A stretch of DNA of 64,000 nt, taken from contig NZ_VORM01000001.1 in NCBI RefSeq assembly GCF_007997225.1, positions 124,001 to 188,000 on the forward strand, given 5' to 3'. This document shows, in pieces, positions 27,685 to 36,227 of the stretch. Source of the stretch: Subsaximicrobium wynnwilliamsii (GTDB lineage: Bacteria; Bacteroidota; Bacteroidia; Flavobacteriales; Flavobacteriaceae). Positions within the stretch are counted from its first letter, which is position 1. Each line of letters begins with the position of its first letter. A program made the position numbers and the translations under genes. The notes under the pieces are model-generated. The model was given only the letters and a program-made list of their open reading frames with translations. It ran no database searches and was not told the origin of the DNA.

Positions 27685-28542
27685 TTATCCGCGACTGCGG
27701 CCAGTGCGATTGCTTCTAAATTCTTTCATTTTCTCAACAATGGTCGCTTGGTATTGGGTTTTAGTGATGTCTTTCCCCTTTTCTGGCGCTTTAATTTCCA
27801 AGCGCTCTGCTGGATTGAGAACCAGCTTAGAACATAACATCGTGGTATCTCCCGCGCTTACCTCCAAAATCAATCCGGGAAGTCCCCAATATTCTGAAGG
27901 GCCGTGACCCACTGGTATTTGTGGTGAGTACCAAGCCTCCACCTCTGTCAATTGCAGCGTTTCTTCCGACGCAGTTTCTTGAGTTCCTTCGGCGGTAGCG
28001 CTACTATTTTGTCTCAATTTATCCCAAGAAAAAGAGTACCAAGTCAACTCATTTGTCGGGATAGATGCCGTTGCTTTAAAGCAAGTATAATCTCCTATCT
28101 GTTTTGTTTCTGAGCCTAATTTCCAAGAGATGGGTTGCAGGCTGTCTTTTACCAAAAACCGTTTTCCGTAAAACTCCTGTTCCTGAATTTGAGCATTGGT
28201 TTTCACATTTTTATACTGGTCTCCTGCCGCAAAGTTTTTTCCCCATGAATCTGTCGCCCCAGAAATGGCATCCAACTTATCATTTTCCTTAAAAAATGAT
28301 TCTGTTTTATTGAAAGTTAGCGTGTAGGTTTTCTCGAGCCGGTTCTTTAATTGGGCCTTAACCTGTTTCTTTTGCTCTTCAGATAATCGCGCTCCCCAAT
28401 CTCCCAAATCCAAAGAAGACTTTGAAATATAAGTCGCTTGACCTTGAAAGTCTTTAGCGCCCTGTGCGTTGCCTGCAATTGGACTTAGTGTCATTAAAGC
28501 AAGACTTAGAAGGCATTTAAACGTGAAATTTACAGGTTTCAT
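27685..28542 (-). CDS. GLPGLI family secreted protein 1
   Basis: Protein family named for its GLPGLI motif; function unknown, widespread in Bacteroidota. A Sec signal peptide (residues 1-26, ending in GNAQ) leads to a mature protein that begins DFQGQATYISKSS. Near the C-terminus come AWYSPQIPVGHGPSEYWGLP and then GLILEV. The mature chain has only two cysteines, in DYTCFKA and MLCSK, at positions shared with the two paralogues at 32.2 and 33.2 kb, which suggests a disulfide. It ends with a basic Arg/Ser/Gly tail (SNRTGRSRG). It probably acts in the periplasm or at the outer membrane with the receptor-like protein encoded just upstream. Confidence 0.85.
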   Translation of the reverse strand: MKPVNFTFKCLLSLALMTLSPIAGNAQGAKDFQGQATYISKSSLDLGDWGARLSEEQKKQVKAQLKNRLEKTYTLTFNKTESFFKENDKLDAISGATDSWGKNFAAGDQYKNVKTNAQIQEQEFYGKRFLVKDSLQPISWKLGSETKQIGDYTCFKATASIPTNELTWYSFSWDKLRQNSSATAEGTQETASEETLQLTEVEAWYSPQIPVGHGPSEYWGLPGLILEVSAGDTTMLCSKLVLNPAERLEIKAPEKGKDITKTQYQATIVEKMKEFRSNRTGRSRG

Positions 28543-29070
28543 AAGCTCTGAAATTGAAGGTTTTGTCTAACAAAAATAGACGAAAGCTAAAACGCCTTCT
28601 GTTTTTGCCTTAAAATTAACAGGTTATGAAGCACATAATCTGTTAGCTAATAAAAATATGGCTTTTTTTTTAAATTACTGAATCTATGAGCAACTAAATG
28701 AACACCTCGATGCAAGCATACGAGGTAACAAATCCCAAAAAACAAATTCCAAATTCCAAAAAAGGAAAAACGAGGCAAGCATCGGGGGAATTAAACCCTA
28801 AGAGATTAAAACCTTCTAAGGGTTTGTTCATTTCTCTGCTTTCTTCGGAAAAACAACCTGCTTCCCTTGTGCGATAAAAAGCATGCCATGGGTTCGAGAC
28901 CGCCCATGTAACAATTTAGAATGACCTCATGTTCTCAAGTTTAGCCTCTATTTGCAAACACATACCGCGTATCCCATAGAATAAGCAGAAGTTAAAAAAA
29001 GATTGCTTCTCTCAATAATTATCGGGATCGCATTGACCTTTATAGATTGGATGCATTAACGTGTATCAGC
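28543..29070. other. Non-coding spacer with repeats
   Basis: No gene is seen. It contains an imperfect AACAGgTTATG..CATAAtCTGTT hairpin at 28618-28644. The second copy of the GAGGCAAGC..GGGG..AAACCCT repeat is at about 28769-28818, with a TCTAAGGG companion stem, and a half ATTATCGGGAT palindrome is near 29019. Confidence 0.6.
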
Positions 29071-31803
29071 TTACAGCGTATAAATCAACCGAAACGTCAC
29101 AAATCGAGGCTGGATGAAGGTTTCTGAACTAAATACCGAAATGGCATTGGCACCGTTGCTAACTTGTGAATCCACATCCAAAAGATTCGTGGCACGCACC
29201 TGATACTCCAATTTGGCGTCGCGGTCTTTACGATAGGACAAAGAAGCGTTCCAATTTTGAAAGGATTGCGATTGCCCAGTTCCATTATCTTGGTTAGTGT
29301 AGGCATAGTCGGTTTTGAATGTGACCGACTTCCAAATGTAAGCGTCAAATTCTAAGGTAGGAGAGTTGGTGGTAAATGTGGTAGCATTAGAGCCTTGGTT
29401 ATTATTGGAAACCGAATAATTATAACTCACACTCACATTGGGTGCTTCCCTAAAATTAGTGCGCAGCTCTGGCGTGTAACTTTGCACAAAACGCTCGTTT
29501 ACCGATTGGATGCCCTGTATAAACTGGTTGTTTTTGCTATAATTGAAACTCGTTCTCAACGACGCTCTCAATTTGCCAAAAGTACGTTGCACGCGACCAA
29601 AAGCGGTCAAGCTCTCATCTGCGAAATTGGAATTGAAAAAGGTGCTGGTCCTGATGACATTGTCAAAATTGGTAAGGTTACGAATTTCATCCACATTCTT
29701 ATTATAGTTGATGACCGCATAAATGTTAGTGTAATTGAACATGTTAAAGCTAAAATAACTCAAATTCAAATTATGGGACAGCGCATTTTGTAGCTCGGGA
29801 TTTCCAAATTGGATGCTGTTGAAATTGTTCAAGACCAAACCTTGCGCCAAGCTCGTCACATCGGTAAATGAGTTTCTCATATTATAGCGAAAAATCAAAT
29901 TCTCAGATTTTTTGAATTGGATTCGGGTTTCAAAATCAGGAAGGATTCTAACGAAATTATCCTCAAATGTCTCGCCAAACTGAATGTTTTTGTTGCCGTA
30001 GGCATGTACGGAAAACCCTGGTGTGATCGTAAATTTTCCTGTTTTCAAGCGGTAGTGAGCGCCCAAATAGATATCACTGAAATTGTATTCGGTATCATTG
30101 GTATCCAAGCCTTCATTAATTACTGGCGTCGGATCAAAAAAGGAGCCATCATCTAAGAATTGAAAGATTTTGGAATTGAATTGCTGTTTGCTCAAAATAG
30201 TGCCCAAAGTAAAATTGATGTTGCTCACATTATTCAGAATGTGGTAGTAATCCAACTTGGCATCGAGCTGATTTGATTTGATGCGTCGTTCTTGATTGAG
30301 GTCGTAATTGAATTGGTTTCTGTCTAATCCCAATCCTTCCGCAGTGTTATCAAAAGCATCGGCATTAGGCCCATCCTCATTATTAGTTGGGTCGTTTGCC
30401 AAAACGGCATTGTAAAACGGGTCTTCATCCTTAAACAGATGCTGCGCTTCAAGGGCAAAAATATTGTTCTCGTTCAAGGTGTAATAATAGTTTAGATTTT
30501 GATTGATGCTGAAGGGTTTGACCTTATCCAGTTGATTGGTATTGCCTACCACGGAAGAAAAAAGGTTCTGTGCTTCCGTCCCATCGGAAATTCTTCCAAG
30601 CACATCATAATCTATTTGGTTGTTGGGGTTTGGCTTGTAAGAGGCACTCAATTTTGCCAAACCTTGGTTGCTGGCTTCACGACCCATTTCTACAGTAGCT
30701 TCATCTGGAATGCCCAATTCGGAATTGGTGTATTGCACAAAACTCTCCTGTCTGGTGCGCAATCTGCTGCTATTGTAAATCAAGAATCCGCTCAAATCCA
30801 AGCTCTTTTTTGGGGCATAACTAAAATTGGCTGCTGCCAGTTTTGTAACCACTTTTTGAGCATTGGCAATGTTGGTAAGGCCACTCAAGCCATTATCACC
30901 CAAATTGATGCTGGTGCCACTGCTCTGGCTAGGCGCTCTAAAGCCACCGCCAAAATTTCGAATATCGCGATTGGTCAACGCCACTTCGCCAATGTTATTA
31001 AGGTCTCCAATGAGGTTGATGCTATATTTTGGACTGTAATAAAATAATTTGGGCTGCAGCAGATAGAGGTCATCGGTGCCGGCCACACCAGAACCTGCGG
31101 TGACATCACCAAACCAGAAGTTCTTTTTGCCTTCCTTCAGCTTAATATTTATTGCAATATTATCTTGATTATTGGTCACACCGCCAAGTTGCCCTACTTC
31201 AGAATAGTTTTTCAAAACCTGCACCTTATCCACGGCATTTGAAGGAATGTTCTTGGTTGCCAGTTTAGTATCACCATCAAAAAAGTCCTTCCCATCGACC
31301 ATCAACTTCGTGACGACCTTGCCTTCGACCTCTATTTGTCCGTCGGCATTGATTTCAACACCCGGTAATTTTTTGAGTACGTCTTCCAGCTTTCGCTCCG
31401 TACCATCCTTGAAGGAATCGGCATTATAAACCAACGTATCGCCCCTTATGGTCACAGGCATTTCATAAGTGAGTTCTACTTCATCCAAAACATTATCTTC
31501 CTTAAGTGTGTAATTCTTGTCAATGTTTGTGTCTATAGTGCTTAGCGTTTCAGAAAAAGTTTTCATCCCGATATAACTGACTTGCACCGTATAAGCTGTG
31601 TTTTTTTCCAGATCTAACTTAAACTCCCCTTTATCGTTGGTTATTGCATAAGAGGCCATGGCTTTTGTTGCGGTATTGATGGCGATAATGTTAGCAAGTT
31701 CCAAGGGTTGGCCAATGCTGTCTTTGACGACGCCTTTAACTATGATTTGTGCAGTGCAGAGGGTTGTTGTTAAGAGGAAGGTTAAGAAGGCAATTTGTTT
31801 CAT
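29071..31803 (-). CDS. TonB-receptor-like outer membrane beta-barrel protein with N-terminal carboxypeptidase-like domain
   Basis: Outer-membrane protein of 910 residues from the ATG at 31803 (signal peptide MKQIAFLTFLLTTTLCTAQ); the 36 upstream codons in frame are intergenic. The order is a CarboxypepD_reg-like beta-sandwich (IIVKGVVKDSIGQPLELANI, about 20-105), a plug-like domain (LEDVLKKLPGVEINADGQIEVEGK), then a long beta-barrel rich in alternating aromatic strands. It ends in FRLIYTL, a plausible BAM signal. The substrate is unknown. It is flanked by GLPGLI genes on both sides, a pairing that suggests a shared envelope task. Confidence 0.85.
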   Translation of the reverse strand: MKQIAFLTFLLTTTLCTAQIIVKGVVKDSIGQPLELANIIAINTATKAMASYAITNDKGEFKLDLEKNTAYTVQVSYIGMKTFSETLSTIDTNIDKNYTLKEDNVLDEVELTYEMPVTIRGDTLVYNADSFKDGTERKLEDVLKKLPGVEINADGQIEVEGKVVTKLMVDGKDFFDGDTKLATKNIPSNAVDKVQVLKNYSEVGQLGGVTNNQDNIAINIKLKEGKKNFWFGDVTAGSGVAGTDDLYLLQPKLFYYSPKYSINLIGDLNNIGEVALTNRDIRNFGGGFRAPSQSSGTSINLGDNGLSGLTNIANAQKVVTKLAAANFSYAPKKSLDLSGFLIYNSSRLRTRQESFVQYTNSELGIPDEATVEMGREASNQGLAKLSASYKPNPNNQIDYDVLGRISDGTEAQNLFSSVVGNTNQLDKVKPFSINQNLNYYYTLNENNIFALEAQHLFKDEDPFYNAVLANDPTNNEDGPNADAFDNTAEGLGLDRNQFNYDLNQERRIKSNQLDAKLDYYHILNNVSNINFTLGTILSKQQFNSKIFQFLDDGSFFDPTPVINEGLDTNDTEYNFSDIYLGAHYRLKTGKFTITPGFSVHAYGNKNIQFGETFEDNFVRILPDFETRIQFKKSENLIFRYNMRNSFTDVTSLAQGLVLNNFNSIQFGNPELQNALSHNLNLSYFSFNMFNYTNIYAVINYNKNVDEIRNLTNFDNVIRTSTFFNSNFADESLTAFGRVQRTFGKLRASLRTSFNYSKNNQFIQGIQSVNERFVQSYTPELRTNFREAPNVSVSYNYSVSNNNQGSNATTFTTNSPTLEFDAYIWKSVTFKTDYAYTNQDNGTGQSQSFQNWNASLSYRKDRDAKLEYQVRATNLLDVDSQVSNGANAISVFSSETFIQPRFVTFRLIYTL

Positions 31804-32177
31804 TTGGTTGTTGACTGTTAGTTTATAAAATTGAACATTCTTTTCTCGCAGAGGCGCAGAGTCGCAGAGGTTAATCCCTATAATTATACTGAGAAATGAA
31901 GTTGAAAGCATCGACTTTAATTTCTCGCAGCCCTGCCTGCCGGCAGGTAGGGGCGCAAAGACGTAAAGTTGAAATTATCTTAAAATGCATCTATTTTTTG
32001 GTTCTTGGTTCTTGGTTCTTGGTACTTGGTACTTGGTACTTGGTACTTGGCTTTTAAAAAGGTGCTTTTACTGAGGCAATTTTGATGAACCGTTGAATTA
32101 TATTTATCATAAATTTTGCGTCTTGATTCTTGATTCTAAAAGCGCAGCAGTCTTGATTCTACCGATAGTTATCGGGA
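31804..32177. other. Spacer with TTGGTAC heptamer array and palindromes
   Basis: At 31998-32053 there are three TTGGTTC and four TTGGTAC units in tandem plus a partial unit. A CCTGCCTGCCGGCAGGTAGG palindrome lies near 31931. Near 32110-32165, CTTGATTCT repeats surround AAAGCGCAGCAG and a GATAGTTATC half palindrome. No gene is present. Confidence 0.75.
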
Positions 32178-33071
32178 TTAATTCCTGCGTCCTCTACCAC
32201 CGTACATCTCGCGCATTTCTTGGATTTTATCTTTCATGATCTTATTGTATTCATCACGGGTTACGACATCGCCTTTTTTAGGTCTATCGATGTTTTGTTT
32301 GTCTTTGGGGTTCATCACGATTTTAGTGCAGAGCATTATGGTTCTATCGGCATTGACCTCAAGGATGAGGCCTGGTAAACCGTGGTATTCCGCGGGACCT
32401 GTACTCACTGGGATTTGTGGTGTGTACCACGCGGTAACGATGATATATTTTGGCACTTCAAGCTCATCAAAAGGATCATCGGCTTCGGTTTTTGTGGAAT
32501 CCTGAACTTTTTTTCCGTTTTTCTTTTCAGCTTCCTTTTTATCGTCGTCCTCTTTATTCTTCCGGCGCATGCTCATAAAATCCATCTCGTCCGCTTTTTT
32601 GGTGGTGGTGGCTTTAAAGCAAGTGTATTGACCAATTTGTTTGGTCTCGTTTTCCAGTTTCCACTCTAAGTTTGGGAGAGAATCCTGCACCAAAAAGGCC
32701 TTTCCGAAAAATTCCTGTTCCTGCAACAACACATTTTCCTTGATGTTTTTATATTGAGGGCCACCTGTAAAACTACTCATCATGCCACTCCACATACCAC
32801 CACCAGATCCTGGAGCATCCAGTTTTTCCTCTTCCTTATATGTGGCTTCACTGCGATTAAAATTGAGCACATAGGTTTTTTCAAGCATATTCTTCATACG
32901 CTCTGCGATCATCTTTTTTTGCTGTTCACTCATTTGCCCATTACCCCAACTGTCCATATCTACAGAAGTCTTCGCTTGGTATATGGCTTGTCCCTGAAAA
33001 TCTTGAGCTGCGGCATTGAGCCCTATCATGAAAATAAATACAATAGATAATTTGGCAGTAAACTGTTTCAT
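32178..33071 (-). CDS. GLPGLI family secreted protein 2
   Basis: Paralogue of the 27.7-kb and 33.2-kb genes. The signal peptide (ending NAAAQ, about residue 23) is followed by DFQGQAIYQAKTSVD, QIGQYTCFKATTT, AWYTPQIPVSTGPAEYHGLP with GLILEV, and MLCTKIVMNP. Distinctive here are a Gly/Met-rich insert (GSGGGMWSGMMSSFTGG, about 104-120) and a highly charged Lys/Glu/Asp stretch (about 185-215) inserted before the conserved C-terminal half. The C-terminus is a basic GGRGRRN tail. The mature part has exactly two Cys. It lies between the receptor-like gene and GLPGLI protein 3 on the same strand. Function is unknown. Confidence 0.85.
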   Translation of the reverse strand: MKQFTAKLSIVFIFMIGLNAAAQDFQGQAIYQAKTSVDMDSWGNGQMSEQQKKMIAERMKNMLEKTYVLNFNRSEATYKEEEKLDAPGSGGGMWSGMMSSFTGGPQYKNIKENVLLQEQEFFGKAFLVQDSLPNLEWKLENETKQIGQYTCFKATTTKKADEMDFMSMRRKNKEDDDKKEAEKKNGKKVQDSTKTEADDPFDELEVPKYIIVTAWYTPQIPVSTGPAEYHGLPGLILEVNADRTIMLCTKIVMNPKDKQNIDRPKKGDVVTRDEYNKIMKDKIQEMREMYGGRGRRN

Positions 33072-33178
33072 TCGATGTGTTTTTTGGGGATTGGGATTAA
33101 AAATAATCCATTCTGAAACAGTAAGACTTCAATAGGGCGTGTTTGTTAGTTTTCATTAGGTTAAAGTTTTCTTAAACT

Positions 33179-34000
33179 TCAGTCCCCCAAATTGATTTCG
33201 ATACGATTGCTACCATCCTTACTTTTAACCCCGTAACGCTCCAAAAACTCTTTGTTTTTTTGGTCTTTGATGGTATCAAATTCAGTCTGTGTAACTTCCT
33301 TGCCAGTATCGGGAGCTTCGATCTTATTGGTTTTTTTGGGATTAATCTGGATTTTGCTACAGATGATGGTTTGCTGTCCGTCGTTGATTTCCAAAATGAG
33401 TCCGGGAAGTCCTTGGTAAAGTTCTGGCCCATTGCTCACGGGGATTTGTGGCGTGTACCAAGCGGTAATTTTGCGGGCTTCAAACCTGAGGCTATCCTTG
33501 TCATTTTCAAAATCCCTAATGGGATGTTGATAGGTATAGGTTGCTTTAAAGCACGTGTAATTGCCAATGTTTTTGGTTTCGTTTTCCAATTGCCAAGCGA
33601 TATCCTTTATGGAATCCTTAATCAAGAAGGACTTGCTTAAAATATCGGTTTGCTCTACATAAGTCTGTGTTTTTATATTTTTATAAAGCACATCGGTATT
33701 GGACGAAAACACAATTTGCGCAGCGTTTCCCATGGGATTTGGCTTTGCCAATGCTTCTTCCTGCTTATAGAGTGATTCTTCTTTACTAAACGACAACATG
33801 AAGGTCTTCTGAAACTGTTTTTTGAGCTGCTCATTAAACTGTTTTTGTTGGTCGGTACTAATTTTTGACTTGCTGCTGTCTATTTTTATGTTGACTTTTC
33901 GGTGGGTTTTGTAGGTGGCTTCACCTGTAAATTCTTGGGCGTTGAGATGGCCTGTTAAAACGAAAAATACAAGTAGTGAAAGTTTTCTCAATGTGTTCAT
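33179..34000 (-). CDS. GLPGLI family secreted protein 3
   Basis: Third paralogue. The start is set at the ATG at 34000, which gives a clean signal peptide (MNTLRKLSLLVFFVLTGHLNAQ); the 13 codons upstream belong to a 55-bp repeat also found at 35731-35785. Family marks are EFTGEATYKT, NIGNYTCFKATY, AWYTPQIPVSNGPELYQGLP with GLILEI, and IICSKIQINP. Only two Cys occur in the mature chain. It differs from the other two in ending with an acidic rather than Arg-rich tail (IEINLGD). It is followed after 107 bp by GLPGLI protein 2. Confidence 0.85.
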   Translation of the reverse strand: MNTLRKLSLLVFFVLTGHLNAQEFTGEATYKTHRKVNIKIDSSKSKISTDQQKQFNEQLKKQFQKTFMLSFSKEESLYKQEEALAKPNPMGNAAQIVFSSNTDVLYKNIKTQTYVEQTDILSKSFLIKDSIKDIAWQLENETKNIGNYTCFKATYTYQHPIRDFENDKDSLRFEARKITAWYTPQIPVSNGPELYQGLPGLILEINDGQQTIICSKIQINPKKTNKIEAPDTGKEVTQTEFDTIKDQKNKEFLERYGVKSKDGSNRIEINLGD

Positions 34001-34051
34001 TAGAATTGATTTAATTGTTATAAAAAGCAAGCGCAGCATTTCTTATTTTAG
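33997..34051. repeat. 55-bp direct repeat, left copy
   Basis: Fifty-five bases identical to 35731-35785. This copy contains the start codon region of GLPGLI gene 3. The other copy contains the last codons of the small secreted protein gene. The DNA between them carries the two thioredoxin-fold genes. Confidence 0.9.
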
Positions 34052-34269
34052 AACCGTTTATCTTTTGAGGATGACCATTGCATATCTGTTTATGAACCAT
34101 TAGAAAAAAAGTTGAGAAATTCTTGGGGTTCTTCAGATCAAACCAAACGTTTATGAATGTGAGCTGTGGCGTGTTTTAGGACGAACTTCTTCAAATAAAA
34201 ACTGACTTCCCAGAATCCGTAGATTTTCCAAGTGAGGCCAGACCAAGCCATAGCTTATATGTGGCTTAG

Positions 34270-34938
34270 CTACAGCAGTTTGTCCAGTTCTTTCTTCATT
34301 CCTCTATCTAAATCTTTAGAAAGGGACCCTTGATATGATTGTATTATACCATTCTTGTCTAAATAAATATTCAAAGGATAGCTTTTAGTATTCAATTTGT
34401 CCATTTCAATTTGAGCATCAATACTATGAGTGAAATGAAAAGTTCTATTTAACAAAAAATCCTCAACCTGTTTTTTCTTATCGAATGTTACAGCTAAAAA
34501 ATTTACTCTGTCTCCATAATGTTCTTTTAATTCATTTAAATGTGGTATTTCCTCAACACAAGGCGGACAATTTACAAACCAAAGATTAACTAGTGTAGGT
34601 TTTCCGTTTAATGATTCTATATTCAATGTATCTCCATCAATGTCCATTAAATTTTCAAAAGGTAGTTTTTTGCCTATAAAATTCTCCATTTCAGAATAAG
34701 GATTTACTTCTTTAACTGTTGTTTCAAATAGATTTATTATAGAATCATTTCTTTCAACAGTCGATAAGATTGCTTCATGTATTGCGCCTCGTTGAGACAA
34801 TTTTAGTTTAACTTCTTCATACTTTTCTGACGAAAATATTTTTCCATTTGGTGCCTGATAGAATATTTCCTTCTTCTGTTCAGTTTTACAAGACAATAAA
34901 GAAATTATAGACAAAGTAATTAGGATTGTTTTTATCAT
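34270..34938 (-). CDS. TlpA-like thioredoxin-fold lipoprotein
   Basis: Lipoprotein signal with lipobox SLLSC (Cys17), then about 90 residues of unassigned N-terminal domain, then a TlpA/AhpC-type thioredoxin fold. The redox motif CPPC occurs in NLWFVNCPPCVEEIPHLNEL, followed by NFLAVTFDKK and the cis-Pro loop region SYPLNIYLDKNGII. It probably oxidises, reduces or isomerises disulfides at the envelope. It pairs with the similar gene upstream (34989-35714), and both lie between the two copies of a 55-bp direct repeat. Base composition is more AT-rich than in the flanking GLPGLI genes, consistent with a later arrival. Confidence 0.85.
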   Translation of the reverse strand: MIKTILITLSIISLLSCKTEQKKEIFYQAPNGKIFSSEKYEEVKLKLSQRGAIHEAILSTVERNDSIINLFETTVKEVNPYSEMENFIGKKLPFENLMDIDGDTLNIESLNGKPTLVNLWFVNCPPCVEEIPHLNELKEHYGDRVNFLAVTFDKKKQVEDFLLNRTFHFTHSIDAQIEMDKLNTKSYPLNIYLDKNGIIQSYQGSLSKDLDRGMKKELDKLL

Positions 34939-34988
34939 TTCGTTTTTTCTTTTTAGTATAGCTAACTAGTAATTACGCCAGATGTCAA

Positions 34989-35714
34989 CTAGAGTAAGTT
35001 TTCCAACTGTTTTTCGAATTCGGACAAATCAAATTCTAATTCTACTTTTTTATTCTTGGTTTTCTCCTCATACGGTATTTCATTTTTAATTGCTCTTATA
35101 GTGCCGTTTTTGTCCATAAATATATTTCTGGGATATGTATTTAAACCTATATCATTAATAAAATCGTCTGCGTTAACGATATGTTTATAATCAAATTCTC
35201 TTTTTTCCAGAAATGATTCAACTTCCTTTGCATCGTTAAATGTAATTGCGACAAAGTTTACCCTATCACCATATTTTTTCTTCAACTCAATTAAAGCGGG
35301 CAATTCTTTAATACAAGGTGCACACTGTATAAACCAAAAGGATATAAAAGTAGGTTTGCCTTCTAAACCACTGAAACTAAATTTTTCCGACTCCAAAGTT
35401 AGCAGTTCATTTGAGGGGAATTTTTTATCAATATATGTATCTATCCTTTCTTTTTTGGTCGTTTCCGTTATTTCGACAAAGAATAACTTGAAATTTTTAT
35501 ATGTGGTTTGATGGGCAATACTATCTTTGATTTCTTCTTTAACTTCGCCAGTTTTACCTTGTTTTTTCATTTTGTCCTTAAAATTGTTTTTCATTTTAAG
35601 GTATTGAGATTCAGTCATAAGTTTCCCGTCTGCCTGTCGATAGATTATTTCTTTGTCTTGAGCCGATAATCTTAGCAAGGAAAAAAGGGCTAGAATAAGT
35701 GTGAGTTTTTTCAT
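34989..35714 (-). CDS. TlpA-like thioredoxin-fold secreted protein
   Basis: Signal peptide MKKLTLILALFSLLRLSAQ, a helical and beta N-terminal region (YRQADGKLMTESQYLKMKNNF), then a thioredoxin fold. The active-site CAPC lies in SFWFIQCAPCIKELPALIELKKKYGDRVNFVAI, and the cis-Pro loop is TYPRNIFMDKNGTI. It is a close paralogue of the downstream lipoprotein (both share KxYGDRVNFxAxTF), but lacks a lipobox. The two genes lie 50 bp apart and look like a duplicated pair. Clients are unknown; the neighbouring GLPGLI proteins, with two conserved Cys each, are candidates. Confidence 0.85.
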   Translation of the reverse strand: MKKLTLILALFSLLRLSAQDKEIIYRQADGKLMTESQYLKMKNNFKDKMKKQGKTGEVKEEIKDSIAHQTTYKNFKLFFVEITETTKKERIDTYIDKKFPSNELLTLESEKFSFSGLEGKPTFISFWFIQCAPCIKELPALIELKKKYGDRVNFVAITFNDAKEVESFLEKREFDYKHIVNADDFINDIGLNTYPRNIFMDKNGTIRAIKNEIPYEEKTKNKKVELEFDLSEFEKQLENLL

Positions 35715-35730
35715 GGTTTTTTCAATCTGA

Positions 35731-35785
35731 TCATTAGAATTGATTTAATTGTTATAAAAAGCAAGCGCAGCATTTCTTATTTTAG
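35731..35785. repeat. 55-bp direct repeat, right copy
   Basis: Identical to 33997-34051; encodes the end (RNAALAFYNN and stop) of the small secreted protein gene. With the left copy it frames a 1.7-kb segment carrying the two TlpA-like genes. Confidence 0.9.
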
Positions 35786-36104
35786 TGGCATATTTCAGGA
35801 AATCGCCTCTGTTATTTGCATTCACTTTATAGGTTACAGATTTGTTCATGTTAGCATTGTCCTGTTTAGTATTGCAAACAATTTCAATACTAATGCTTTC
35901 GTTTTCACTGAGGGATTGCATGAAGTCCTCAATATCTGATATCTTGAATGTCTTTTCTAGTTCTTCTGCAGAATCCACAGTTATGGAAACCGCCATATTT
36001 GAGACGATGATGTTTCTTTCCGAAATCGTTCCATTTAAGTTTTTGGCTTGCGAGAAGCTAAGGGCCATCGCAAATAAGGCTAAAATTGTAAGTGCATTTT
36101 TCAT
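35745..36104 (-). CDS. Small secreted protein of unknown function
   Basis: 119 residues with a Sec signal peptide (MKNALTILALFAMALSFSQA). The mature part reads as a small alpha/beta domain (NLNGTISERNIIVSNMAVSI, then a helical acidic stretch SAEELEKTFKISDIEDFMQSL, then a strand SISIEIVCNTKQ). No family was recognised. It is the first gene of the minus-strand envelope series and is divergent from the sensor kinase, with which it shares a 123-bp regulatory region. Its last codons are duplicated 1.7 kb downstream, implying it once lay directly upstream of GLPGLI gene 3. Confidence 0.7.
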   Translation of the reverse strand: MKNALTILALFAMALSFSQAKNLNGTISERNIIVSNMAVSITVDSAEELEKTFKISDIEDFMQSLSENESISIEIVCNTKQDNANMNKSVTYKVNANNRGDFLKYATKIRNAALAFYNN

Positions 36105-36132
36105 GATTCTTGTGTTTAAGATTAGTACATTA

Positions 36133-36140
36133 CAAACTTA
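36133..36140 (-). promoter_or_regulatory. Putative -7 box for the small secreted protein gene
   Basis: The minus strand reads TAAGTTTG, a match to TAnnTTTG. It would place initiation near 36126, about 22 nt before the ATG. No good TTG lies 17-23 bases upstream; the TTAAC boxes occupy that area instead. Confidence 0.4.
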
Positions 36141-36163
36141 GAAGCAAGAGAGCTCAATCTTAG

Positions 36164-36188
36164 TTAACCAACGTTAACGTGTGTTAAG
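36164..36188. promoter_or_regulatory. Three TTAAC/TTAAG half-sites at exact 10-bp spacing
   Basis: TTAAC at 36164 and 36174 and TTAAG at 36184, with a further TTAAC at 36208. One-helical-turn spacing of direct repeats is typical for OmpR/PhoB-family response regulators. The neighbouring response regulator (37762-38442) is of that family. The boxes lie about 40-65 bp upstream of both predicted divergent start sites. Confidence 0.45.
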
Positions 36189-36215
36189 CGATTAGTTTTT
36201 AAATGTCTTAACGAT

Positions 36216-36223
36216 TACTTTTG
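36216..36223 (+). promoter_or_regulatory. Putative -7 box close to the sensor kinase start codon
   Basis: TACTTTTG (TAnnTTTG) ends five bases before the ATG at 36228, so the transcript would begin at or beside the start codon. There is no TTG at the right distance, in line with activation through the TTAAC boxes. Confidence 0.4.
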
Positions 36224-36227
36224 AGTC

